Assembly (NCBI RefSeq): GCF_028609885.1
Contig: NZ_CP063195.1
Span: 1 to 64,000, forward strand
Direction: 5' to 3'
Source: Corynebacterium jeikeium
GTDB lineage: Bacteria > Actinomycetota > Actinomycetes > Mycobacteriales > Mycobacteriaceae
DNA: 64,000 nt
In this document: positions 10,779 to 20,428 of the stretch, piece by piece
Numbering within the stretch: position 1 is the first letter of the stretch
Layout of the letters: each line of letters begins with the position of its first letter
Position numbers and translations under genes: made by a program
Notes under the pieces: generated by a model
The model's database searches: none
What the model was told of the DNA's origin: nothing
Seen by the model: only the letters and a program-made list of their open reading frames with translations

Positions 10779-12037
10779 TACATCCTCCTGATCACAGTCA
10801 TCGTCGCCAGCGGGGCAAGCAGTTCGTTCAGCTTCCCAATGGCCGCTCCCAGCTCTCGCTGATCGGCCTGTTCCCACGCGGTGAAGGGCTTCTTTCCGTC
10901 GTATTTGGCCGCCATTCTCTTGGCTACCTTGTCCGTTCGATCCAGCTGCTTGTCGAGTTCACGCAGGTCCGCCCCGCGGTCTTCCACCAGGTCGCGCAGC
11001 GGATCGAGGGTAGAGCGGGTGGAGTAAAGCGCGGCCCGCACCGCGCTGCCCGTGATGTGGGCGCCGAAGTCATTGTGGCTCTTGAGGTCGAAGCGCTCGA
11101 CCTCCTCGGTGACCTCGTGTGTCCGCAGGCCATAGTTGGGTGCAAAGATCGCAAAATGCTCGGTGCCGTCCGCCACTTCGTGGACGTTCTGGTTCAGTTT
11201 CTCGGCGGGTGCTACCAGCGCACCCATAGGCTCTCCGTGCCACAGTCCCCACTCCAGCCGGTGGTAGCCCGAAAGGTCCTTGGCCTGCGCACCATTGGCC
11301 TTCGAACTGGTGCCGAAGTCCGCGATTTCATCCACCGGCCCTGACCACTCGTGGTTGGAATCGTCCAGCCTGCGGTAGGCCAGATAGGCTGTCTTCCAGG
11401 CTTCCTGCGCGGCCGCGCGGTCGCCGGAACGCACGGCGCGCAACAGCGCGTCGTCCTTGGAAACCCATTCGCGCACCTGAGGTTTTTGTGCACGCGCGTG
11501 GGCGATGGATACGTCGGTGACCTCTTTGTCCGTGATGGGTTTCATCCTGGGGGCGTCACGAAGAGAAGAATCAGTGACCCTAAACTCGTCGCTAGAGATC
11601 GCCTTTTTGCCCTGGAAAACGCAGGTCAGGTGGTATGAACCATCGGCCAGCTTCACGGACCAGGAGCGGGTGGCGGAGCTGCCGATGCGCTCGAGGGTCT
11701 GGTAGGCGAAACCCTCTTGGTCGGCGACGTAGACGGTGGTGAAGGCGTCCGCGGTGTTGGTCACACGGATGTGGTTGAGGTCACCGTGCAAATCGCCGGG
11801 GGAGGGGCAGGCGCGGCGGCTCTTGATGTGAATGTCGGCATCGGCGGAAATTCCGGTTTCGCCGGAACCATCGGCGCCGCCTGCGCCGTCGCCACCAGTG
11901 CCACCGCCGCTTTCCTCGCTAGAGCAGCCGGATAGCAGCAATGCGCTCGCCGAGACGGAGGCCACGGCGAGGGATGCGACAATCCGGGCGGGCTGCCGCA
12001 GCGGGCGGGGTTGATCCGATGGTTCAGGGGAGGTCAT
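10778..12037 (-). CDS. efeO: EfeO-type iron-binding lipoprotein (cupredoxin plus M75 imelysin domain)
   Basis: The 419-aa lipoprotein has a lipobox LLLSGC with Cys38 and then an acidic Gly/Asp linker. A cupredoxin-like N-domain spans about 65-165 and an M75/EfeO domain about 180-415. The latter holds the HxxE metal motif in GYHRLEWGLW. EfeO is the periplasmic or surface iron-binding partner of EfeB. The start lies 27 bp after the phosphoesterase stop. The third classical partner, the EfeU permease, is absent from this operon. Confidence 0.9.
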   Translation of the reverse strand: MTSPEPSDQPRPLRQPARIVASLAVASVSASALLLSGCSSEESGGGTGGDGAGGADGSGETGISADADIHIKSRRACPSPGDLHGDLNHIRVTNTADAFTTVYVADQEGFAYQTLERIGSSATRSWSVKLADGSYHLTCVFQGKKAISSDEFRVTDSSLRDAPRMKPITDKEVTDVSIAHARAQKPQVREWVSKDDALLRAVRSGDRAAAQEAWKTAYLAYRRLDDSNHEWSGPVDEIADFGTSSKANGAQAKDLSGYHRLEWGLWHGEPMGALVAPAEKLNQNVHEVADGTEHFAIFAPNYGLRTHEVTEEVERFDLKSHNDFGAHITGSAVRAALYSTRSTLDPLRDLVEDRGADLRELDKQLDRTDKVAKRMAAKYDGKKPFTAWEQADQRELGAAIGKLNELLAPLATMTVIRRM

Positions 12038-12064
12038 GGCTGGTATCGATGGGGGCTATTAGTA

Positions 12065-14011
12065 CTAGCTCTCGGATTCGCCCTTGCGGTTCGAGATCCA
12101 GGTGAGGAAGCCCAACACGATTACGGCCACCGCGCCCATGCCCAGCCAGGCGCCCAGGTGGTTGGAGTCGTCGGACTCGCCGGCTGCGTTGTTCTTGCCG
12201 TTAGAAGCTGCGGCGTTCTGCACGTCCTTCTCCGTGACCTTCGGGTCGTTCATGCCCTCGGCGACGTCCTTCAGCTTCTCGCCCGCGCGGTCGCTGTCAT
12301 CCACCCGCTCGATGGAGTCGTAGTCCTTGGCGACAGTGCCGTCGGTCTCGTTGAGGAACAGCTTCTCTGCGCTGGCGTTATCGAAGTCGAACATGTTGTC
12401 CAGCTTGCCCGCGCGGTTATCGAAGCTGTGCTCGCTGAGGCGGCCCAGCCCCCAGTTGTCCTGGATGAACTTCGTCACCGAGGTCTGCTCGGTGTAGGTG
12501 TTATCCACGTGGTTGACCTTGGAGTACGGCGAAATAACCAGCATGGGCTGGCGTGTGCCCGGGCCGCACTGGCCGTCCGCGTCGTCGGCCACGCCGACCT
12601 TCTTGGCGGCGTCGGTGCAGATCTTGGAATCGATCGGCTTACCGGTTTCTTCCAGCTTGGTCTTGTCCTTGGAGCCATTCAGAACCTCCGGGGCACGGTG
12701 GTCGTACCAGCCGTCGGAATCGTCGTAGGCGATGACGATGGCGGTGGAATCCCACTGATCAGAGTTCTGGATCTCGTTGATGTAGTGGGTCATGAAGGCC
12801 TGCTCGTCCAGCGGGTTGGAGTAGCCCGCGTGGCCGTCCTGGTAGTTGGAGGCCTTCAGGTAGCTCACGGCCGGCAGGTTGTTGTTCTCCAGGGCGGTAT
12901 CGAAATCCTGCAGGTCGTACTGGTGGTTAGCCTGGTCGGACTTGCCGATCATGTCCGGGCTGCTGGGCTCCAGGTGGTGCGGGTTGGCGGTGGATGCGAA
13001 GTACTGGAAAGGCTGGTGGTGCGGGTTGTAGTCCGTCTTCTCCTGGCCAGTCAGGGTCTTGTGGGTGGCACCGCAACGAGCGCGGGCATCATCCGTAGCC
13101 TTCTCCGTCGGGCGGAAGCCACCCTGGAACCAGCCCCAGGTGATGTCCTTCTCGTTCAGCTGGTCACCGATGTTTTTGTTGTGCAGCGCAGCAACCTCGT
13201 CGGTCTTGGAGGAGGAGCTGTTGGAGCAGTCGTCGTACAGCGGATCCGGGTCGCCCACGACGGTGACGGTCTTGCCGTCCTTAGATACTCCGGCGAACTC
13301 GTCGGACTCACCTGGAGTGATCTTCACCTGCTCGCCGTTCGACGGATCGTGGATGGTTGCGCCGGCGACGGTGGCGCCCACCAGGTTCAGCGCGCCGGGG
13401 GTCGACGGGCCGAAGATGGTGGAGTAGCTGTTGTCGTTCATGGCGTAGTGCTGCGCGTAGTTCCACAGACCCGTGACGGTGTTGCCGTCGTAGTAGCCCA
13501 TGGTCATACCCGGGCGGGCGTACAGCCCCTCGTTTTCCTTATCCACGTCGGTGGAGACAGTCTCCGGGAACTTGTCCATCTTGCCGCCGTTAAAAGCCTC
13601 CTGCAGCGCGGAGTACTCGTGGTTCTGATCCACGGTGACGGCCTGGTCCGGGCCTAGGCGGAAAGGCTTGACGGAGTTGGGGTTGTTCGAACCCAGCAGG
13701 TCCTCGCTAGCCAGGTTGTTGACCTTCGGGGTGCCCTTCTTTGCCTTGAACTTCGGCGCATCCTGGTCGTTGGACTGCAGCTTCTCGCCGTCCTTGTTCG
13801 CGGCCTTGGGGTAGGTGGCGAAGTAGTGGTCGAAGGAGATGTTCTCGCTGTAGATGACGACGACGTGCTCGATGGGAGTCTTCGGCTTGGCTTGAGCATC
13901 GTCGGCGGCGGCAATACCCATGCCGCCGGTGGCTGCGGCGACCAGCAGGGCGCTGGAGGCGGCCATCGACGCTACTTTGCGCAGGGCGGTGAAGGGCTTG
14001 AGAGAGTTCAT
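12065..14011 (-). CDS. Secreted, membrane-anchored phosphoesterase (phospholipase C/acid phosphatase family)
   Basis: The 648-aa protein has a signal peptide (LVAAATGGMGIAAADDAQA) and the phosphoesterase-family entry HVVVIYSENISFDHYFATYP. In this family the residue after EN.. in SENISFDHYF marks the active-site nucleophile position. A second conserved acidic/His motif is YDDSDGWYDHRAPE. The C-terminus has one membrane helix (about 620-640) and a basic tail, so the enzyme is anchored outside the membrane. ATG 14011 has GAGGAAG upstream; an ATG at 14041 is also in frame. It is the first gene of the operon with efeO and efeB. Whether it cleaves phospholipids, phytate-like esters or other phosphates cannot be told. 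Confidence 0.85.
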   Translation of the reverse strand: MNSLKPFTALRKVASMAASSALLVAAATGGMGIAAADDAQAKPKTPIEHVVVIYSENISFDHYFATYPKAANKDGEKLQSNDQDAPKFKAKKGTPKVNNLASEDLLGSNNPNSVKPFRLGPDQAVTVDQNHEYSALQEAFNGGKMDKFPETVSTDVDKENEGLYARPGMTMGYYDGNTVTGLWNYAQHYAMNDNSYSTIFGPSTPGALNLVGATVAGATIHDPSNGEQVKITPGESDEFAGVSKDGKTVTVVGDPDPLYDDCSNSSSSKTDEVAALHNKNIGDQLNEKDITWGWFQGGFRPTEKATDDARARCGATHKTLTGQEKTDYNPHHQPFQYFASTANPHHLEPSSPDMIGKSDQANHQYDLQDFDTALENNNLPAVSYLKASNYQDGHAGYSNPLDEQAFMTHYINEIQNSDQWDSTAIVIAYDDSDGWYDHRAPEVLNGSKDKTKLEETGKPIDSKICTDAAKKVGVADDADGQCGPGTRQPMLVISPYSKVNHVDNTYTEQTSVTKFIQDNWGLGRLSEHSFDNRAGKLDNMFDFDNASAEKLFLNETDGTVAKDYDSIERVDDSDRAGEKLKDVAEGMNDPKVTEKDVQNAAASNGKNNAAGESDDSNHLGAWLGMGAVAVIVLGFLTWISNRKGESES

Positions 14012-14073
14012 GATTGGGCTTCCTCTTGCGATAGCGGTCATAGCTACCAGTCGGCTATGGCTGCAATAGGGTC

Positions 14074-14087
14074 AGTGTTTGAACACT
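14074..14087. promoter_or_regulatory. Palindrome upstream of the phosphoesterase-efe operon
   Basis: AGTGTT-TG-AACACT has perfect 6-base arms and lies 63 bp before the minus-strand phosphoesterase start. It could be an operator of that operon. I could not match it to a known regulator. Confidence 0.3.
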
Positions 14088-14247
14088 CCTGATCTAACTC
14101 CTGGTTTAGCGGCCTTGCACGGCAAAGAGCATGCATTCGCATGAGTTCAACGGCTATTTACCTGTGTAACATCTCGAATTCACCTAACGGGGCGGGAAAG
14201 GTGGCGTCACAAAGCCTCCAAAGCGCAGGAAACCCACAACAAGGGGG

Positions 14248-14253
14248 TAGAAT
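14248..14253 (+). promoter_or_regulatory. Candidate -10 element of gyrA
   Basis: TAGAAT in GGTAGAATGG lies 40 bp before the gyrA GTG. It is nearly identical in context to the gyrB promoter. A copy of the dispersed GGCGTCA motif (14203-14209) lies just upstream, within the likely -35 to -50 region. Confidence 0.45.
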
Positions 14254-14293
14254 GGATAGGTCTGAAGGCTAAACAGAAAGGCTTCTCAAAACA

Positions 14294-16807
<2,514 letters not shown>

Positions 16808-16821
16808 TCCGATTAGCCCGG

Positions 16822-16840
16822 GCAGGCCGAGTAGGCCTGC
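16822..16840. terminator. Hairpin after gyrA
   Basis: GCAGGCC-GAGTA-GGCCTGC gives a 7-bp stem directly after the gyrA stop. There is no T-run. A second, longer hairpin follows at 16861-16890. Confidence 0.45.
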
Positions 16841-16860
16841 AGGGTAAGCCGTGAACCGAA

Positions 16861-16890
16861 GTAGCCTGGCGGTCGATACCGCTAGGCTAC
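16861..16890. terminator. Long 13-bp hairpin between gyrA and the DUF3566 gene
   Basis: The arms GTAGCCTGGCGGT (16861-16873) and ACCGCTAGGCTAC (16878-16890) pair over 13 bp with one G-T pair and a CGAT loop. No T-run follows. It may be a terminator without a U-tract or a leader element of the next gene. Confidence 0.5.
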
Positions 16891-16963
16891 TGTCGTATAA
16901 GGCACAAAATGCACGACCGAGTACGAACGAGTACTGAAGAGCACGACCGAGTACGGAGATGCG

Positions 16964-17620
16964 ATGACGCACAAAACGCCCCCGCCAAACGCGAAGAACG
17001 CGAAGGCCAAGAACGCGAAGGCCAAGAGCGCCAAGAACGCAGCGAACGCGCAGAATGCGAAGGCAAAGAACGCGAAAGCGACCGCGGAGAAGGCTAAAAA
17101 CGCTCCGGCGGAGCAGGCCAAGGCGCCGGTGCAGGATCAGGCTGCGGTGAAGAACCAGGCCGCTGCGAACTCTGAGCCGAACGCCGAACAGAAGGCGCCG
17201 GAGACTAACGCGGCTACCCAGCCGGCCAGCTCTAGCCAGCCCGCCCAGCCCAACAGCAAGCCCAACAAGCCCGGCAACCCGGCTAAGCGCGGCGTGCAGC
17301 GCACCATCACGTACATCGAGCCGATCAGTGCCCTGAAGATGGCGCTCATCTTCAACCTGGCGCTGTTTGCGGTGTGGTTTGTGGCTATGGCGTTGATCTA
17401 CATCGTTCTCGGCGCTGCGGGCACGTGGGACCGTCTGGATTCGCTGATCGGTGATCTGACGGATTCCTCTGGCATGTCCACTGGCATGTACTTCGGTGGT
17501 GTTGTCGCCATTGGTCTTTTCGAGGTCGTGCTCTTCACTCTTCTGGCGCCCGTCGCCGCGCTGATCTACAACGCCTCGTCGAGCATTCTGGGCGGTCTGC
17601 GCATCCAGCTGGATCGCTAG
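16964..17620 (+). CDS. DUF3566-type membrane protein with Lys/Ala-rich N-tail
   Basis: The 218-aa protein has a low-complexity N-terminal half made of NAKAKNAKAK-like repeats, then Gln/Pro/Ala. Two membrane helices follow (about 124-150 and 182-207) with a DUF3566-like core ITYIEPISALKMALIFN. A DUF3566 protein after gyrA is conserved in actinobacteria (Rv0007 position in M. tuberculosis). Its function is unknown. The basic repeats are typical of a disordered cytosolic or nucleic-acid-binding tail. Reasonable start: ATG 16964 with GGAG upstream. Confidence 0.85.
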   Translation: MTHKTPPPNAKNAKAKNAKAKSAKNAANAQNAKAKNAKATAEKAKNAPAEQAKAPVQDQAAVKNQAAANSEPNAEQKAPETNAATQPASSSQPAQPNSKPNKPGNPAKRGVQRTITYIEPISALKMALIFNLALFAVWFVAMALIYIVLGAAGTWDRLDSLIGDLTDSSGMSTGMYFGGVVAIGLFEVVLFTLLAPVAALIYNASSSILGGLRIQLDR

Positions 17621-17622
17621 CT

Positions 17623-17645
17623 CTTTTGTTCTTTTTGACGCCCAC
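17623..17645 (-). repeat. Dispersed GGCGTCA/A-rich motif (intergenic instance)
   Basis: On the minus strand it reads GTGGGCGTCA, then AAAAGAACAAAAG, very close to the dciA copy. It lies just behind the DUF3566 stop codon, outside any gene. Confidence 0.5.
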
Positions 17646-17724
17646 TATTCAGCTATAAAAACCGCTACTGACCAGGCGATTTGGTGATTGTCCGGGTTGG
17701 TGGGTAATGTTTCTACTCGTTCGA

Positions 17725-17801
17725 GGGCCTATAGCTCAGGCGGTTAGAGCGCTTCGCTGATAACGAAGAGGTCGGAGGTTCAAGTCCTCCTAGGCCCACC
17801 A
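17725..17801 (+). tRNA. ileT: tRNA-Ile (GAT anticodon)
   Basis: The acceptor arms GGGCCTA and TAGGCCC pair over 7 bp, followed by ACCA, so the 3' CCA is encoded. The anticodon GAT lies at 17759-17761 in the loop of CTTCG/CGAAG. The T-arm GGAGG-TTCAAGT-CCTCC is intact. Confidence 0.97.
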
Positions 17802-17866
17802 TCGAACACTCTTCGCTAGAGATTAAAGCGTCTGATATAGTTTCGGAAGCTTGGTTCGATAGTCAA

Positions 17867-17939
17867 GGGGCATTAGCTCAATTGGTAGAGCATCTGCTTT
17901 GCAAGCAGAAGGTCAGGAGTTCGATTCTCCTATGCTCCA
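17867..17939 (+). tRNA. alaT: tRNA-Ala (TGC anticodon)
   Basis: GGGGCAT pairs with ATGCTCC (one G-T pair). The anticodon TGC is at 17900-17902 in the CTGCT/AGCAG stem. The T-arm is GGAG-TTCGATT-CTCC. CCA is not encoded. Phage-integrase and IS remnants begin within 100 bp of its 3' end, so it is the likely integration target of an old element. Confidence 0.97.
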
Positions 17940-17954
17940 CAACTAAAAACGCAG

Positions 17955-18002
17955 GTCAGGGCTTTGCCGGGAACACTCCTAGCAAAGCCCTGACTGTTTT
18001 GC
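17955..18002 (+). terminator. Terminator of the tRNA pair
   Basis: GTCAGGGCTTTGC (17955-17967) and GCAAAGCCCTGAC (17982-17994) form a perfect 13-bp stem, followed by TGTTTTG. Confidence 0.9.
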
Positions 18003-18029
18003 TTCACACTGATTTCCACGAAGATTCTT

Positions 18030-18131
18030 CTACGCTGCGCTCTTGCGTATGAGGAAGTCGATTTCAGTCCCCACCCGGTCTAGATCTGAGTCAAAAAGAT
18101 CCGCGTAGGTGTCCAGCGTCATCTCGGCCCA
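18030..18131 (-). pseudogene. Remnant of a phage-type tyrosine integrase (C-terminus)
   Basis: On the minus strand an open stretch encodes AEMTLDTYADLFDSDLDRV and then about 14 more residues to a TAG at 18030. The pattern MTLDTYADLF is the familiar end of actinophage and integrative-element integrases, covering the region around the catalytic Tyr. Upstream it runs into a stop where the catalytic His box should be, so only about 33 codons remain. It lies about 90 bp from tRNA-Ala, the place where such an integrase gene would sit. Confidence 0.7.
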
Positions 18132-18159
18132 TCAAATGCCCGTATAAGCCAATACACTG

Positions 18160-18465
18160 ATGACGGTGGGGTACCGACAGGCATGGTACGTGGCTTGCGG
18201 GACTGGACCAAGTGAGCATGAGGCGCTCATGGCTTTTGTCTCGCCGGGTCAACCATGGCATAACGGGTTTGTCGAGTCATTGCATAACCGGATGCGCGAC
18301 GAGCTACGTGAGGATAATCTTTTTGAGGACCTCACCCACGCCAGGGTCATGGTTGACTGGTGATCGCGCCGGTTCAATTCTGAACATCCGCACTCGGTGT
18401 TGGGCTATCTCAGCCCGGGCAGGTATGCGGAGAATTGGAAGAAAAAGCAGCAGGCAGTCGCTTAA
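18160..18465 (+). pseudogene. IS3-family transposase remnant (C-terminal integrase core)
   Basis: Residues FVSPGQPWHNGFVESLHNRMRDE, HARVMVDW and, after an in-frame TGA at 18361 in place of Trp, FNSEHPHSVLGYLSPGRYAE match the end of IS3-type OrfB transposases (last DDE Glu in the FVESL block). The reading frame resumes without shift to a TAA at 18463. The N-terminal two thirds are missing, so the element is dead. Confidence 0.8.
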
Positions 18466-18526
18466 GCCTACTGAACCTAATTCTCAGGCCACCCCAGCAT
18501 GGGTATCAAACCTCGGGTGATAGCGA

Positions 18527-20428
18527 TCAAGAATTTGGTGCATAGCCGGTGTCGAGGTGTTCAAGCTGAATATATGCAGGCAGGAAACCAGTAACGGGAT
18601 GGTACCCAGCCGCCGTGACCCATGTTGAAACGTCGGTTATTTGGTTAGCATCGATAACCTCGCACGTGACATGTGAACCGATAGAGTTTTCGGCAAAAAC
18701 CGCATTCACTGCGAGGGTCAATTCCTGATTGACGGCCACTCTGTCTGCGTATTCAGACTCGAACGCGACCGCCACCTTAATCAGATGCCTCTCACTGGCA
18801 GAGGTTTTTCTAGCATGAGCTACCCCGATCCATGACAGGCCTTTGGTGCAACAGTGGCGCAGAGCACGGCGAACGGCGGCGAGCGCGAGTGCCTGATTTG
18901 TGGCAGCTATTGATCGTGCCCCTAACGCACGGGGCCATAAGATGGGGAGTTCCAGCGACGTGGCCTGTGGAGGTGCAGCGTTGGGAGAGGAGGTGCTGAA
19001 GTCGGCCTCTTTCGGTGGATCGAGCCACAGTAACTCAATCGGGAAGTCCGTCAAGGAATCGATGCCCAGGTCACCGAGAACATCACACACGTCATGTGCC
19101 ACGGTGCCGAGTGGCGCCTGCTCATCGACCTCAACTGTCAGCAGTGGTTGATGAATGGAACTTTCCACAGCGGAGGTGCTATTGGCACGCACGCTAAGTA
19201 CGGAACACACTGAACCTGCGGTGCTGTCGGATGCGAGACCCCAAGTGCTGAGAGATTCCCAGATCAGCGTCGGTGTTACAGCTGCGGCGAGACAATCAGG
19301 ATCAGCCATCGCCTTTTCCTGTTGTAATTTAGAAACAAGCTCCGAGGATGCGAGATAGCCGCCGCGGTGAATTGCACGATCGACGATGCTTGTTCCTGGG
19401 ATGAAGCTGCGTACCCGTATGATGCCGCTATCTGGAAGTCGACGAATACTTAGCAAACTCCGTTGGGGAGGCTCTCTTAGTGCGTTATCGGCTGTGCGGG
19501 CGGCGCTGTCACCCAACACCTGCGTTAAGGATTGGACAGGGAGAAGCTCAGCGCTGAGCGGGATTCGGTACAGAATGATTGGTGTTTCTTCAGTATCCGG
19601 TTCATGGACGGTGCTAGGGAACGCCTGGTGGAAAATGATGTTGTGGAATACCGACTCGCAATGAACGCTACTTCCACATGCGCTAGCGAAAGCCTGTGCC
19701 CGGTCAACGATGTGCCTCAACACAGATTCTGTGAAAAGAGGATCATCTTCCTGAACGTGCAGGGTGATCACCGGAGCGGTGGTTGCAGAGTCATCATCAA
19801 CTTGAAACGCCACGCTATAGGCGAGGCGGCCACAACCGAGAACTTCCTGGGTGTTTAGAGAATCCGAACGAAGATCATTTACATACTTCCGAGTAAGTTT
19901 CCGTACTACCGCGCCCGTGAAGTATTCACGAATAGCAAGAGCTAGCAGCCCTAATGACTCGGCCATATTCCAGGCAGGAATATGTTCTGAAAGAGCCGAT
20001 CCTATCGCGGAGTTGCTGAGGCGCTGAGCTGCAGCTAATGCTTCCTTGGGACTGTAGTCGGGGCGGCGATCAGCGGCAGACGACTGCCTGAAGGAGTAGT
20101 TTTTGCTCCCGCACGCGCTATCGCTGACATCCAGGATGGCGAAGTCATGGTCGATGAGGTCATAATGCGTTAAACAGAGCTGCTGGTGGTTCACATAATC
20201 CAGCACAGATTCATCACTAGGAGCTCCAGCTAGCAACCACTGGATATGTGTGTACTCACGCTCAATGTCCTCGAATGTTGTGGCGCGTCCCCCGGCGCTC
20301 TGGATTAAGATTCTTCTGGGAGAATCCCCCGGAAGAACAGCCAACGCCAGGCAGTTTCGTGGGATGGCTAAACCACTGGTCCACGCTGCAATTCCAATCC
20401 AGCGCACATAGTCAATTGACATGGTCAT
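18527..20428 (-). CDS. Unrecognised 633-aa protein, separated from its probable operon partner by a transposon
   Basis: I do not recognise this protein. It starts MTMSIDYVRW at ATG 20428, whose three bases are the CAT target duplication of the composite transposon. Longer in-frame readings run only into IS30 sequence. It has no signal peptide, no obvious membrane helix, no Fic, kinase, nuclease or Walker motif. Three regions (about 205-265, 415-475 and 545-620) each look like a beta-strand followed by an amphipathic helix of the type VxxALxxLGI, so an internally repeated alpha/beta fold is possible. Its base composition is less GC-rich than core genes. Removing the transposon puts it directly behind the VbhA-like gene with a TGATG overlap. 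Its native promoter is therefore 8 kb away and it may now depend on the IS. Confidence 0.7.
   Translation of the reverse strand: MTMSIDYVRWIGIAAWTSGLAIPRNCLALAVLPGDSPRRILIQSAGGRATTFEDIEREYTHIQWLLAGAPSDESVLDYVNHQQLCLTHYDLIDHDFAILDVSDSACGSKNYSFRQSSAADRRPDYSPKEALAAAQRLSNSAIGSALSEHIPAWNMAESLGLLALAIREYFTGAVVRKLTRKYVNDLRSDSLNTQEVLGCGRLAYSVAFQVDDDSATTAPVITLHVQEDDPLFTESVLRHIVDRAQAFASACGSSVHCESVFHNIIFHQAFPSTVHEPDTEETPIILYRIPLSAELLPVQSLTQVLGDSAARTADNALREPPQRSLLSIRRLPDSGIIRVRSFIPGTSIVDRAIHRGGYLASSELVSKLQQEKAMADPDCLAAAVTPTLIWESLSTWGLASDSTAGSVCSVLSVRANSTSAVESSIHQPLLTVEVDEQAPLGTVAHDVCDVLGDLGIDSLTDFPIELLWLDPPKEADFSTSSPNAAPPQATSLELPILWPRALGARSIAATNQALALAAVRRALRHCCTKGLSWIGVAHARKTSASERHLIKVAVAFESEYADRVAVNQELTLAVNAVFAENSIGSHVTCEVIDANQITDVSTWVTAAGYHPVTGFLPAYIQLEHLDTGYAPNS

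Noticed and set aside
12011..13657. 548-codon plus-strand frame opposite the phosphoesterase
   Set aside because: The true gene on the other strand has a signal peptide, family motifs and operon structure; this frame is Val/Gly-rich without motifs.
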